The notes: a model not told the origin generated them from the sequence alone. 12,018 bases of DNA from JBIOJB01 sp044450465 (GCA_044450465.1 JBIOJB010000092.1:1-12018); one strand, 5' to 3'. Shown: positions 1 to 7,024, counted from the stretch's first letter. Translations and numbers: made by a program.

Positions 1-166
1 CCTTGTAGTAATCGGCGACCACGTCCCAGTGGAACCGGCCACTGGCCCCCGTAACCTGAGGGTTGACGTGCGGGGTGATGGCGGGGCTGTCGGGTGGCGG
101 AGCGCTGAAGGGCCCGTAGGCCGTCGGCGCCTGCTCCAGCACGGCGGTCGCCCCGGCGATGGGCGC
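1..166 (-). CDS. Unidentified coding-like frame, partial, runs off left edge
   Basis: On the minus strand a frame shifted by +1 from thiG is open to the window edge and looks like real protein: it reads ...AGATAVLEQAPTAYGPFSAP and ends ...GRFHWDVVADYYK at base 2. Nearly all third codon positions are G or C, as in the real genes here, and the residues F, Y, H and W are spread naturally. No ATG or GTG start is visible in this frame near its apparent beginning, so it looks like an interior or C-terminal piece of a gene, not a gene starting here. I do not recognise the family. It begins where ThiG similarity ends, within the 12-bp repeat region. It could instead be a chance open frame in GC-rich DNA, but the composition argues against that. 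Confidence 0.4.
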
Positions 167-199
167 GCCCCAACCGCGCCTTAGCCCGGGCGCGCCCCA
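161..199. repeat. 12-bp direct repeat pair at the thiG break
   Basis: The sequence gggcgcgcccca occurs at 161-172 and again at 188-199, 27 bp apart. Its GGGCGCGCCC core is also palindromic. The right copy touches codon 216 of thiG, exactly where similarity to ThiG is lost, and the left copy lies at the beginning of the unidentified frame. Such a repeat could have mediated a deletion or recombination, or could have misled an assembler. It may also be chance in GC-rich DNA. Confidence 0.6.
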
Positions 200-845
200 C
201 GGCGGTGTTGACAAGGACCGCGTCGGCGCCGAGCTCCATGGCGAGCGCCGCGTCGGAGGGAGCGCCGATTCCAGCGTCGACCACCACTGGGACCGAAGCC
301 TCCTCGACGATGATTCGAATCTGCTCCAGCGTCTGCAGCCCCTGTCCCGAGCCGATGGGCGAACCGAGCGGCATGACGGTCACCGTTCCAATGTCTTCCA
401 GCCGCTTGGCGAGCACCGGGTCTGCGTTGATGTAAGGGAGAACCTTGAAACCTTCGCTCACCAGCACTCGAGCGGCTTTCAAGGTTTCCTCCGGATCCGG
501 AAACAGATAGCGCGGATCCGGTATCACCTCGAGCTTGACCCAGTCCGACAGCCCCATCGACCGCGCCAGCCGCGCGATTCGGATCGCCTCATCAGCCGTT
601 CGGCAGCCCGCGGTGTTGGGGAGTATGCGGTAGCGCTTCCAGTCGACGACGTCGAGGATCGTCTTCTTGCTGGGGTCGTCGAGGTCGAGGCGGCGCAGCG
701 CAACGGTGACGAGCTCGCACCCGGACGCTTCCAGGGCGCCAACCATCGCCGCGTCTGTCGAATACTTGCCGGTGCCGAGAAAGAGCCGCGAGCGGAGGGT
801 CACACCGGCGATCACGAGCGGGTCAGCGTGCGTCACGGCCTGCAC
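198..845 (-). CDS. thiG: Thiazole synthase ThiG, C-terminus missing or replaced
   Basis: ThiG forms the thiazole phosphate of thiamine from 1-deoxy-xylulose 5-phosphate, dehydroglycine and the ThiS thiocarboxylate in the cytosol. The frame reads VIAGVTLRSRLFLGTGKYST near the N-terminus. WVKLEVIPDPRY holds the Schiff-base lysine (K104 from the GTG at 845), INADPVLAKRLEDIG and MPLGSPIGSGQGL follow (about 138-170), then VVVDAGIGAPSDAALAMELG and DAVLVNTAV (to residue 216). The family is normally about 255-265 residues, and after NTAV one expects a DP-x-x-MA-x-A helix and AGR-x-A tail. Here the frame continues as arginine-rich GRARAKARLGRAHRRG without a stop to the window edge, so the last helix is lost. 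GTG 845 (or GTG 836) is the likely start; neither has a good Shine-Dalgarno. It follows the Nudix gene by 53 bp. thiS is not seen. Identity is sure; integrity is doubtful. Confidence 0.9.
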
Positions 846-898
846 GGCAAGAGGATACCGGCTGCCGGAGACGGGCTAGAGCGCGGCGGGAGTCCAGG

Positions 899-1324
899 TC
901 ACAGGAAGTCCTGCTGGAGCAGCAGGGTCTTGTCGCGCTCGTATGTCAGACGCCGGACCGCGTCGTCGAGCGACAGCCAAAGCAGCTTGTCCACCTCGAT
1001 GCCGGGACGGAAGCGGCCCCCTCGGACTTCCATCACCCAGTAGCAGGCGACCTTGTCTCGTCCGCGGCGGTCGACGTAGGCGGTGCAGCCGAGCGGCCGC
1101 ACCAGGTCGCACCGCAGGCCCGTTTCCTCACGGACCTCGCGAAGGGCGCACTGCTCCGGGCTTTCATTGGGCTCGATCTTGCCCTTGGGCAGGGTCCAGT
1201 CGTCGTAGGCGGGTCGATGGATGACAGCGAGCTCGACCTGGCCGGACCGGTCGCTGCGGCACACCACGCCGCCCGCGGCGCGGATCACGCTCACGTCGGT
1301 CACCTCGAGGATCTTTGTTGCCAC
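899..1324 (-). CDS. Nudix (MutT-like) hydrolase
   Basis: A 141-residue cytosolic Nudix hydrolase, which cleaves nucleoside diphosphates linked to another moiety. The Nudix box is complete at residues 48-70: it opens GKIEPNESPE, and REVREETGL supplies the metal-binding glutamates (pattern G-x5-E-x7-REVxEExGL). The preceding AAGGVV (17-22) and WTLPKGK (43-49) resemble the MutT/diadenosine-polyphosphate branch, but the substrate cannot be read from sequence. I chose the GTG at 1324 because AAGGAG (1330-1335) sits 5 bases upstream and the protein then starts just before the domain. The open frame extends to 1495, but that extension overlaps arsC and is low-complexity R/S/A. It lies 112 bp downstream of arsC on the same strand and may be read through from it. 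Confidence 0.88.
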   Translation of the reverse strand: MATKILEVTDVSVIRAAGGVVCRSDRSGQVELAVIHRPAYDDWTLPKGKIEPNESPEQCALREVREETGLRCDLVRPLGCTAYVDRRGRDKVACYWVMEVRGGRFRPGIEVDKLLWLSLDDAVRRLTYERDKTLLLQQDFL

Positions 1325-1436
1325 CGTTGCTCCTTCGTCAGCTGAAACGTTGTGGGAGGCGGGGTCCCCTACGCTCGGCGATTCGGTCGGACGCGCTCCG
1401 CTGAGTTTAGCGGCACGTGCGCGTCTCGCACGCGAT

Positions 1437-1838
1437 TCATTCACGCGCCGCGTCGAGAGTTCTGACGAGCTCGACCACCCGGCGGCTAATTTCATCTCGC
1501 ACCTTGCGCACCTCGGGCGTTGAAAGATCCTTAGGGTCGCGGAGCTCCCAATCGATATAACGCTTCCCGGGCAGGACAGGACAGGCGTCGCCGCAGCCCA
1601 TGGTCACGACCACGTCAGGCCATTGGGCGAGCTCAGGCGTGAGGCCCTGCGGCACTCGATCGCTGAGGTCTATGCCGGCTTCGGTCATGGCCGCCAGCAC
1701 GTTGGCATGGATTTGCCTGGCGGGCGTGGTGCCCGCGGAACGTGCCTCGTGCCTTCCGCCTGCCGCGCGCTCGAACAGGGCCTGGCTCATCTGAGAACGC
1801 CCGGCGTTCTGCAGACAGACGAAGAGGACCCTGGCCAC
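1437..1838 (-). CDS. arsC: Arsenate reductase, low-molecular-weight phosphatase type
   Basis: A 133-residue protein of the thioredoxin/mycothiol-linked ArsC family (LMW tyrosine phosphatase fold), reducing arsenate to arsenite in the cytosol. The P-loop CLQNAGRS at residues 8-15 gives the CX5R nucleophile Cys8 and Arg14. SAGTTPA follows at 34-40, and VVVTMGCGDACPVLPGK (76-92) carries Cys82 and Cys86, then DWELRDPKD (96-104). S. aureus pI258 ArsC uses Cys10/82/89; the tight CGDAC pair here is a variant spacing. The start is taken as GTG 1838, 8 bp after the pstA stop, giving the usual 130-140 residues; longer in-frame extensions lie inside pstA. No Shine-Dalgarno is seen, so coupling to pstA is likely. 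No arsenite exporter or ArsR gene is in the window. A plain protein-tyrosine phosphatase is the alternative, but the second cysteine pair favours ArsC. Confidence 0.88.
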   Translation of the reverse strand: MARVLFVCLQNAGRSQMSQALFERAAGGRHEARSAGTTPARQIHANVLAAMTEAGIDLSDRVPQGLTPELAQWPDVVVTMGCGDACPVLPGKRYIDWELRDPKDLSTPEVRKVRDEISRRVVELVRTLDAARE

Positions 1839-1846
1839 GTGGTCGG

Positions 1847-2704
1847 TTACAGCTGGCCGGCCAGGCGGATCTGCCGGCGCAGGACCCAGCGGCTCCCGAG
1901 GTTGATACCGAGCACCAGCACGACAAGCACGAGCGCTGCCCCCCACGCCTGGGCCTGAAGATCCTTGTAGGGCGTCAACGCGTAGCTGTAGACGGTCAGG
2001 GGCAGCGCCTGCAGTTGGTCCGACAATGGGTTGACCTTGAAGAGGGTGTTGCCGAGCGTGGTGAACAGCAGCGGAGCGGTCTCGCCGCCGGCTCGAGCGA
2101 CGGCCAGCAGCGCTCCAGTGATGACGCCCGGGGCGGCGGCAGGGACGATGAGCTGCAGTGAGACGCGCCAGCGGGGAAGGCCGAGCGCAAGACCCGACTC
2201 ACGCAGCCCATTGGGTATGAGCACCACGGCGCCCTCGGTGGTTCGAATCACGATCGGAAGCATCAGGATGGCCAGGGCGATGGACCCCGCGATGCCGGAG
2301 AAGTGATGCATTCGCAGCACCACGAGCGCGTAGACGAACAGGCCGATCGCGATGGACGGGGTCCCTACCAGGACATCGCACGAAAGCCTGACCCAGGAGG
2401 CCCAGCGCGCCACGCCGTACTCGGCCAGGTACACGCCGCCCAATATTCCGATTGGGATCGCCATCAGCGACGCCAGGCCCACGAGGATGCCGGTTCCCAC
2501 GAGGGCGTGTGAGACGCCGCCTCCGGGAACGCCTACCGGATGGAATGGGTTGGTGAAGAACTCGATGTGCGTGACCGAGGGAAAACCCTGCGTGACGGTG
2601 AACCACAGGACGAGCCCGAGCGGTATCAGGGCGAGCACTGTGAGCAGGTACATCGCCACCGCCCAGAAGCCGTTGATCCCCTGCCGCAAGCTGGTGCGGT
2701 TCAT
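1847..2704 (-). CDS. pstA: Phosphate ABC transporter permease PstA
   Basis: A 285-residue inner-membrane permease that pairs with PstC to form the phosphate channel. There are about six hydrophobic segments: roughly residues 13-38, 65-92, 110-130, 137-155, 190-205 and 254-272. The cytoplasmic EAA-type coupling loop is ESGLALGLPRWRVSLQLIVP (169-188), followed by AAAPGVITG; it contacts PstB. GGETAPLLFTTLGN (206-219) is a PstA hallmark. The ATG overlaps the pstC stop (ATGA), so the genes are translationally coupled. The same frame stays open upstream across pstC to 3628, but that extension is antisense-type noise: pstC occupies it with clear family similarity. The gene is followed at once by arsC. 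Confidence 0.96.
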   Translation of the reverse strand: MNRTSLRQGINGFWAVAMYLLTVLALIPLGLVLWFTVTQGFPSVTHIEFFTNPFHPVGVPGGGVSHALVGTGILVGLASLMAIPIGILGGVYLAEYGVARWASWVRLSCDVLVGTPSIAIGLFVYALVVLRMHHFSGIAGSIALAILMLPIVIRTTEGAVVLIPNGLRESGLALGLPRWRVSLQLIVPAAAPGVITGALLAVARAGGETAPLLFTTLGNTLFKVNPLSDQLQALPLTVYSYALTPYKDLQAQAWGAALVLVVLVLGINLGSRWVLRRQIRLAGQL

Positions 2705-3651
2705 GCGGTCAGCCTCGAGTCCCTGGAGATCGAGTGGACAAGCAGCAGGGCTCCGATGTTGAGGACGAGCGTGACCAGGATGAGGATGAGGCCAAGCTCG
2801 ATCAGGGCTGCGGGGTAGAGAGTCCCGGTCGACTCGTTGAACTCGTTGGCTATGACGCTGGCCAGCGTGTAAGCGCTCTGGAACAGACCGTGCGGAATCG
2901 CGTACCTGTTTCCAATCACCATCGTGACGGCGATCGTCTCGCCGAGGGCACGGCCCAGGGCCAAAATGGTGGCCCCGAAGATCCCATTGCGCGCCGCGGG
3001 CAGGAGGACCTTCCAGGTGGTCTCCCACCAGGTGGCGCCCAGCGCAACCGCGTTCTCTTTCAATCCACGGGGCACCGCTTTGATCACGTCGCGCGTGATG
3101 GCGGTGAGGGTGGGCAGAACCATGATCGCCAGCACCAGAGATGCGTTGAAGAGGCTTCTCACCGCAGGGAGCGCGAACACGGCGGCCCCACCGGAATGTT
3201 GCGAGACCGGGAGCTCGATGTGCAGGAAAGACCATGGGCCAAGGACATAGAGGGCCCAGATGCCGTAGACCACGCTCGGGATGGCGGCCAGCAGCTCGAT
3301 CCCGGTTCCGATCACCCCTCGTATCCGACCCTGGCCCTGCTCCGAGAGCACCACGGCCACGGCAACGCCAACGGGCACGGCCAGCACCAGCGCGATCAGT
3401 GCCGTGGAGACGGTGCCGAAGATGGCGGGCAACGCGCCGAAGCTGTCGGTAACCGGGTTCCAGTCGGTGCCGATGAGGAAGCCGGCGCCGAACTGCCTGA
3501 GCGCGGGCGCGGCCTGCTGGACCAGCGTGAGCGTGATGAACACGAGGACCGCCGGAGCCAGACTGGCAGTGACTCCGGCGATGGTTTTGAAACGGTCCGG
3601 CGGCCGTCTGGCGGGTTTCGGGGCGCACTGCACCTTAACGGCGACGGCCAT
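2701..3651 (-). CDS. pstC: Phosphate ABC transporter permease PstC
   Basis: A 316-residue membrane permease. A basic N-terminus (PKPARRPPDRFK, 11-22) precedes the first membrane segment at about 27-46. FLIGTDWNPVTDSFGALPAI (58-77) is the typical PstC periplasmic stretch. Further membrane segments lie at about 79-103, 117-140, 160-182, 223-247 and 280-306. IPSVVYGIWAL (124-134) and the EAA loop KENAVALGATWWETTWKVLL (198-217) are family signatures, as is LGRALGETIAV (232-242). The start is ATG 3651, 7 bp after the phoB stop. The stop overlaps the pstA start by 4 bp. The length is normal. The position of pstCA behind phoU-phoB, away from pstS, is uncommon. Confidence 0.96.
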   Translation of the reverse strand: MAVAVKVQCAPKPARRPPDRFKTIAGVTASLAPAVLVFITLTLVQQAAPALRQFGAGFLIGTDWNPVTDSFGALPAIFGTVSTALIALVLAVPVGVAVAVVLSEQGQGRIRGVIGTGIELLAAIPSVVYGIWALYVLGPWSFLHIELPVSQHSGGAAVFALPAVRSLFNASLVLAIMVLPTLTAITRDVIKAVPRGLKENAVALGATWWETTWKVLLPAARNGIFGATILALGRALGETIAVTMVIGNRYAIPHGLFQSAYTLASVIANEFNESTGTLYPAALIELGLILILVTLVLNIGALLLVHSISRDSRLTA

Positions 3652-3658
3652 CAGGCGC

Positions 3659-4396
3659 TCATGCGGAGAGGTCCGGCGGGGCCTGGTGGCGGTCCAGCCG
3701 GTAGCCGATTCCGCGCACTGTCACGATGTCGAAGGGCGCGGTGCCGGCGAACTTCTCGCGCAGCCAGCGAATGTGCACGTCGACGGTCTTGCGATCGCCC
3801 GAGAATTCGTGGCCCCAGACGTTTTCGAGCAGCACGTCGCGCGTGTGCACGCGCCCGGGAAAGGCGATCAGATAGGAGAGGAGCTCGAACTCGCGGGCAG
3901 TGAGCTTGATGTCGTGGCCCCGCATCACGACCCTGCGCGCGGCTCGGTCGATACTGAAGTCGCCGAAAGCGTCGCGCTCAGGAACCGTCTTCGGCTCGTT
4001 TCCATCCGGTGCGGCTCTCCGCATCACAGCGTTGACGCGGGCCAGAACCTCACGGACCGAGAAGGGCTTGGTGATGTAGTCGTCCGCCCCAAGCTCGAGC
4101 CCGACGATCTTGTCGACCTCGGCGTCCTTGGCGGTGATCATGATGATCGGGACCCGGCTGGTCTTCCTCAGCGCTCGGCAGAAGTCGAACCCGCTCATGC
4201 CGGGCAGCATGAGGTCGAGAAGGATGAGGTCCGGTCTCGATGTGCGTGCAGTCCGCAGACCCGAAGCCCCGTCGCTAGCCTCCTGGACCGAGAACCCGGC
4301 CGTGACCAGGTTGTACTTCAGCATGTCCCTGATCCCCTCGTCGTCCTCCACCACGAGAACGCGGCCCGCGTTGCCGCTGCCGGGAGTCCGGGTCAT
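3659..4396 (-). CDS. phoB: Phosphate regulon response regulator PhoB/PhoP
   Basis: A 245-residue OmpR/PhoB-family regulator. The receiver domain (about 11-127) shows the acidic pocket EDD at 17-19, phosphoacceptor Asp61 in LLDLMLPG, Thr88 in MITAK and Lys110 in YITKPF. The winged-helix DNA-binding domain (about 143-238) includes LTAREFELLSYLIAFPGRV, WGHEFSGDRKTVDVHIRWLR and VRGIGYRL. Phosphorylated by PhoR, it should bind PHO boxes; two candidates are annotated here. The ATG overlaps the phoU stop (ATGA), which implies coupled translation. Family membership alone could fit other OmpR-type regulators; the position inside pst/phoU/phoR makes PhoB (PhoP in Gram-positives) very likely. phoR is separated from it by pstB and phoU. 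Confidence 0.94.
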   Translation of the reverse strand: MTRTPGSGNAGRVLVVEDDEGIRDMLKYNLVTAGFSVQEASDGASGLRTARTSRPDLILLDLMLPGMSGFDFCRALRKTSRVPIIMITAKDAEVDKIVGLELGADDYITKPFSVREVLARVNAVMRRAAPDGNEPKTVPERDAFGDFSIDRAARRVVMRGHDIKLTAREFELLSYLIAFPGRVHTRDVLLENVWGHEFSGDRKTVDVHIRWLREKFAGTAPFDIVTVRGIGYRLDRHQAPPDLSA

Positions 4397-5052
4397 CCGA
4401 GCTCGACCACCTGGCCCGACTCGAGAAAGACGATGTCCTCGGCGACGTTGGTGACCCGGTCTGAGATGCGCTCGAGGTTGTGAGCCACGAGCAGCAGGGT
4501 GACCGCGCGGAGCGCTCCGTCCGCGTCGGTCCCGTTGCCCATCTCTCTGATCAGGTCCTCGAAAACGCGGTGGTACAGCCGGTCGACCTCGTTGTCTCGC
4601 CCCGCCACCTCGCGCGCGTGCGGCTCGTTCTGATCGATCAGCGCCTCGAGGATGTCGTGCACCTGTCCGATCGCGAGCTCGCCCATGAGGCCGAACTCGG
4701 CGCGCAGGGGTTTGTCCGGCAGGGCCACCAGCGTGCTCGTCATGCGGGCGATGCGCACTGCGTAGTCGCCCATCCGCTCGAGCTCGGTTGCGATGTACTG
4801 GATGCCCATCAGATAACGCAGGTCGCGAGCGACAGGCTGCTGGGTCGAGATGACCATGAACACCTGCTCGCGCATCTGGCGGAAGAGCTCGTTGAGGTAC
4901 TGGTCCTCGTGCCGCACCTTCTCGGCGGCAGCACCATCTCGACGCCTCAACGCGTCAAGCGCCGCCTCGATCTGCGACTCGACCAGCGTGCCCATGCGAA
5001 CGAGGGATTCGCGCAGGCTCGCGAGCTCCCGCTCAAAAGTCAATCGCGGCAT
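4393..5052 (-). CDS. phoU: Phosphate signalling regulator PhoU
   Basis: A 219-residue all-helical, cytosolic protein that relays the transport state of PstSCAB to PhoR and restrains phosphate uptake. It contains two PhoU repeats, each with the metal-binding E/DxxxD-type motif: ELERMGDYAVRIAR at 90-103 and NLERISDRVTNVAEDIVFL at 192-210. The length matches the family (about 215-240). A good ribosome site (GGAGG, 5060-5064) lies 7 bases before the ATG, so this gene has its own initiation signal although it sits only 16 bp after pstB. Its stop overlaps the phoB start. Confidence 0.96.
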   Translation of the reverse strand: MPRLTFERELASLRESLVRMGTLVESQIEAALDALRRRDGAAAEKVRHEDQYLNELFRQMREQVFMVISTQQPVARDLRYLMGIQYIATELERMGDYAVRIARMTSTLVALPDKPLRAEFGLMGELAIGQVHDILEALIDQNEPHAREVAGRDNEVDRLYHRVFEDLIREMGNGTDADGALRAVTLLLVAHNLERISDRVTNVAEDIVFLESGQVVELG

Positions 5053-5068
5053 TGAACGCCCTCCACGT

Positions 5069-5911
5069 CTATCCGAACCGGCCGGTGATGTAGGCCTCAG
5101 TCCGCGGATCCTGAGGCTGGTTGAACAGGTCGGCGGTGGGCGCGAACTCGATCAGCTCGCCGTAGCGGCCCTCGGGGTTCATCAGCATGAAAGCCGTGAA
5201 GTCGGAGACACGCGCGGCCTGCTGCATGTTGTGAGTGACGATCACGATCGTGAAGTCGCGCGTCAGGGTGGCCATCAGGTCCTCGATCTTCAGCGTCGCG
5301 ACCGGGTCCAGCGCGGAACAGGGCTCGTCCATGAGGATTACCTCAGGGCTCACCGCGATGCATCGCGCGATCGCAAGTCGCTGCTGCTGGCCGCCGGAGA
5401 GCGAGGTGGCCGGCTCACGCAGCCGGTCCTTCACCTCGTCGAGCAGCGCCGCACGGGCGAGGCTCTCCTCGACTGCGGCCTTGATGCGCGTCCGGTTCCA
5501 GCCCAGCAGCTTGGGCGCGAACGCGATGTTGTCCTCGATCGACATCGGAAAGGGGCTGGGGCGCTGGAACACCATGCCCACCTTCTGACGGAGCTCGAGC
5601 ATCCTGCGAGTGGTGACGACGTCCACTCCATCCAGGAGCACCGTCCCCGTGGCCGTGGCCCGCGGCACGAGGTCGTACATGCGGTTGAAGACCCGCAGCA
5701 GCGTGCTCTTGCCGCAGCCCGACGGGCCGATGATGGCCGTGATGCGCCGCTCTGGGATCTCGAAGCTGACGTCCTTCAGGGCCTGAGCCTTGCCGTAGTA
5801 GAAGGACAGGTTGTCAACCTTGAGCTTGGTCGCGCCCGCGCCGTTCACCGCGCGCAGCTCAGGCGGAGCCAGCCGGGTTGGCGGTTGGACTACCGGGCGA
5901 GATTCCTCCAT
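5069..5911 (-). CDS. pstB: Phosphate ABC transporter ATP-binding protein PstB
   Basis: A 280-residue ATPase that powers PstCA from the cytoplasmic face. It has Walker A GPSGCGKST (62-70), Q-loop MVFQRPSPFPMS (113-124; PstB-type), signature LSGGQQQR (171-178), Walker B VILMDEP (191-197), D-loop SALDP (199-203) and the switch His227 in THNMQQAARVSD, also PstB-specific. About 28 residues (MEESRPVV...NGAG) precede the ATPase domain and are poorly conserved. The start is ATG 5911. It follows phoR by 40 bp, and a PHO-box-like array plus a possible -10 lie in that gap, so it is probably the first gene of a pstB-phoU-phoB-pstC-pstA-arsC transcript. Confidence 0.97.
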   Translation of the reverse strand: MEESRPVVQPPTRLAPPELRAVNGAGATKLKVDNLSFYYGKAQALKDVSFEIPERRITAIIGPSGCGKSTLLRVFNRMYDLVPRATATGTVLLDGVDVVTTRRMLELRQKVGMVFQRPSPFPMSIEDNIAFAPKLLGWNRTRIKAAVEESLARAALLDEVKDRLREPATSLSGGQQQRLAIARCIAVSPEVILMDEPCSALDPVATLKIEDLMATLTRDFTIVIVTHNMQQAARVSDFTAFMLMNPEGRYGELIEFAPTADLFNQPQDPRTEAYITGRFG

Positions 5912-5922
5912 ACCCCGGGCTC

Positions 5923-5928
5923 AGAATA
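5923..5928 (-). promoter_or_regulatory. Possible -10 element for pstB operon
   Basis: TATTCT on the minus strand matches TATAAT at four of six positions and lies 10 bases from the PHO-box-like array, as in E. coli Pho promoters. Transcription would then begin near 5916, giving only a handful of leader bases before the ATG at 5911, so the mRNA would be nearly leaderless. No Shine-Dalgarno is visible there, which agrees with that. Weak evidence alone. Confidence 0.35.
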
Positions 5929-5938
5929 GGGCCGTCCA

Positions 5939-5967
5939 AATTAATGCGGGTTTATGCGCCCGTTAAG
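5939..5967 (-). promoter_or_regulatory. PHO-box-like array upstream of pstB
   Basis: Read on the minus strand: CTTAACG, 4 bases, CATAAAC, 4 bases, ATTAATT. These are three 7-mers at exact 11-bp spacing (5967-5961, 5956-5950, 5945-5939). This is the geometry of PhoB/PhoP operators and resembles the TTAACA-type repeats of Gram-positive PhoP. It covers the last codons and TAA stop of phoR. Ten bases after the last unit is TATTCT (5928-5923), a possible -10 about a dozen bases before the pstB ATG. The spacing is seen directly; binding is inferred. Confidence 0.6.
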
Positions 5968-7019
5968 ACTTGGTGCGGCAGCGCGATGTAGAACACCTGA
6001 CCGCCTTCCCGTGCCGTCTCCGTCCAGATCCGCCCCCCCAACACCTGCACCAGATGCTTGGTGATGGCAAGACCGAGACCGAAACCGCCCGCCTCCCGTG
6101 GTCGCGCCCTGTCGACCTTGTAGAACCTCTCGAAGACGCGGCTCCAGTGTTCCGGTGATATGCCCGGCCCGCGATCCCTGACGCTGATCACGATCTCATC
6201 CCCTTCCACCTTCGCGTGGATGTCGATCGCCGTGCCTGGCGGCGAGAATTTGGCCGCGTTGTCCAGGAGGTTGTCGAGCGCCTGCACGAGCTTGGCTCGA
6301 TCGGTCACGACGGCAAGGCCCGGCGCGATGGTGGCGTTGACGGGCCGGTCGAGCCCGAGCCGTTCGATGCTCTCTGCCACCAGCTCGGTGAGGTCGAAGC
6401 TCGAAGAGTCCGAGGTCAAAGCACCGGCTTCGATGTCCCCGAGCTGGCGCAGGTTGTCGATGATCTTGCTCATCAGGTCCGCCTCCTGGACCAGCCTTTC
6501 GGCGAAACGCCGGCGGTCTTTTGGCGCGGGGTCGCCGAGCAGGCTTTCCGCAGTGAGGCGGAGCGAGGTGATCGGAGTCTTCAGCTCATGCACGAGGTTG
6601 GCCACGAACTCCTGCCGAACAGTGGCTAGCCGCTTGAGCTCGGTGACGTCGATGATGAACAGCAGGGTATCGCCCGCCGGCAGCCCGTCCACGAGCTTGA
6701 TCCGAACAACGCGGCGGCGGTGAGCCAGCTGCACGTCGGCCTCCGTCTCGCCGGAGGTGACGACCTCCAGGAGACGCGACTCGAGCGTGACCTCCACCAG
6801 GCTCGCGGGCAATCGCTTGGGATCGATCTCGAAAAACTCGCGAGCGGCTTCGTTGGCCTCGATCACGCGCAGCTCGCCGTCGAGCCGGAGGGCCATGACC
6901 GGCGCGCGCTCGAAGGTTTCCGCCAATGCATCGTGCGCCGGCTGATCGCGCTCAGCCGGATCGATTGCGCGGCCCCGGTCCCAGATCACGGCGGGAGTAT
7001 ATGAGCGAAACGAGGGCAC
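5952..7019 (-). CDS. phoR: Phosphate regulon sensor histidine kinase PhoR, soluble form
   Basis: A 355-residue histidine kinase that should phosphorylate PhoB when phosphate is scarce. A PAS-like domain occupies about residues 30-127 (VMALRLDGELRVIEANEAAR ... LLFIIDVTELKRL). The dimerisation/phosphotransfer domain has the H-box FVANLVHELKTPITSLRLTA with His144. The ATPase domain shows the N-box LDNLLDNAAKFSPPG (248-262), G1 DRGPGIS (282-288), F-box FERFYKVDRARP (296-307) and G2 GFGLGLAITKH (312-322). No hydrophobic stretch long enough for a membrane helix is present, whereas many PhoR proteins are membrane-anchored. The longest frame starts at GTG 7019 beside the PHO-like array. GTG 6989 is an attractive alternative, because a TATACT -10 sits 6 bases upstream and would make the mRNA leaderless. 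It diverges from pstS. Confidence 0.92.
   Translation of the reverse strand: MPSFRSYTPAVIWDRGRAIDPAERDQPAHDALAETFERAPVMALRLDGELRVIEANEAAREFFEIDPKRLPASLVEVTLESRLLEVVTSGETEADVQLAHRRRVVRIKLVDGLPAGDTLLFIIDVTELKRLATVRQEFVANLVHELKTPITSLRLTAESLLGDPAPKDRRRFAERLVQEADLMSKIIDNLRQLGDIEAGALTSDSSSFDLTELVAESIERLGLDRPVNATIAPGLAVVTDRAKLVQALDNLLDNAAKFSPPGTAIDIHAKVEGDEIVISVRDRGPGISPEHWSRVFERFYKVDRARPREAGGFGLGLAITKHLVQVLGGRIWTETAREGGQVFYIALPHQVLTGA
6996..7001 (-). promoter_or_regulatory. Possible -10 element for phoR
   Basis: TATACT on the minus strand matches TATAAT at five of six positions. Six bases separate it from GTG 6989, an in-frame phoR start codon, so a transcript could begin at or next to that codon. 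No -35-like hexamer lies at the usual distance, which fits an activator-dependent promoter. If true, the N-terminal ten residues of the longest phoR frame are not translated. Confidence 0.35.
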
Positions 7020-7024
7020 CGAGG

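Noticed and set aside
846..898. A thiS gene between the Nudix gene and thiG
   Set aside because: Only 53 bp are available, and no small sulfur-carrier protein ending in GG is visible.
159..1043. Long plus-strand open frame opposite thiG and the Nudix gene
   Set aside because: Antisense shadow in GC-rich DNA; the minus strand shows clear ThiG and Nudix motifs over the same bases.
1398..1413. Small inverted repeat CCGCT/AGCGG after arsC
   Set aside because: Only a 5-bp stem with a wobble extension and no T-tract; too weak to call a terminator.
2705..3628. N-terminal half of a 593-residue minus-strand frame that would extend PstA
   Set aside because: It overlaps pstC, which has full family signatures in its own frame; PstA is complete from ATG 2704.
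2734..4483. Long plus-strand frames opposite pstC, phoB and phoU
   Set aside because: Low-complexity R/G/D/E-rich products without motifs, antisense to well-identified genes.
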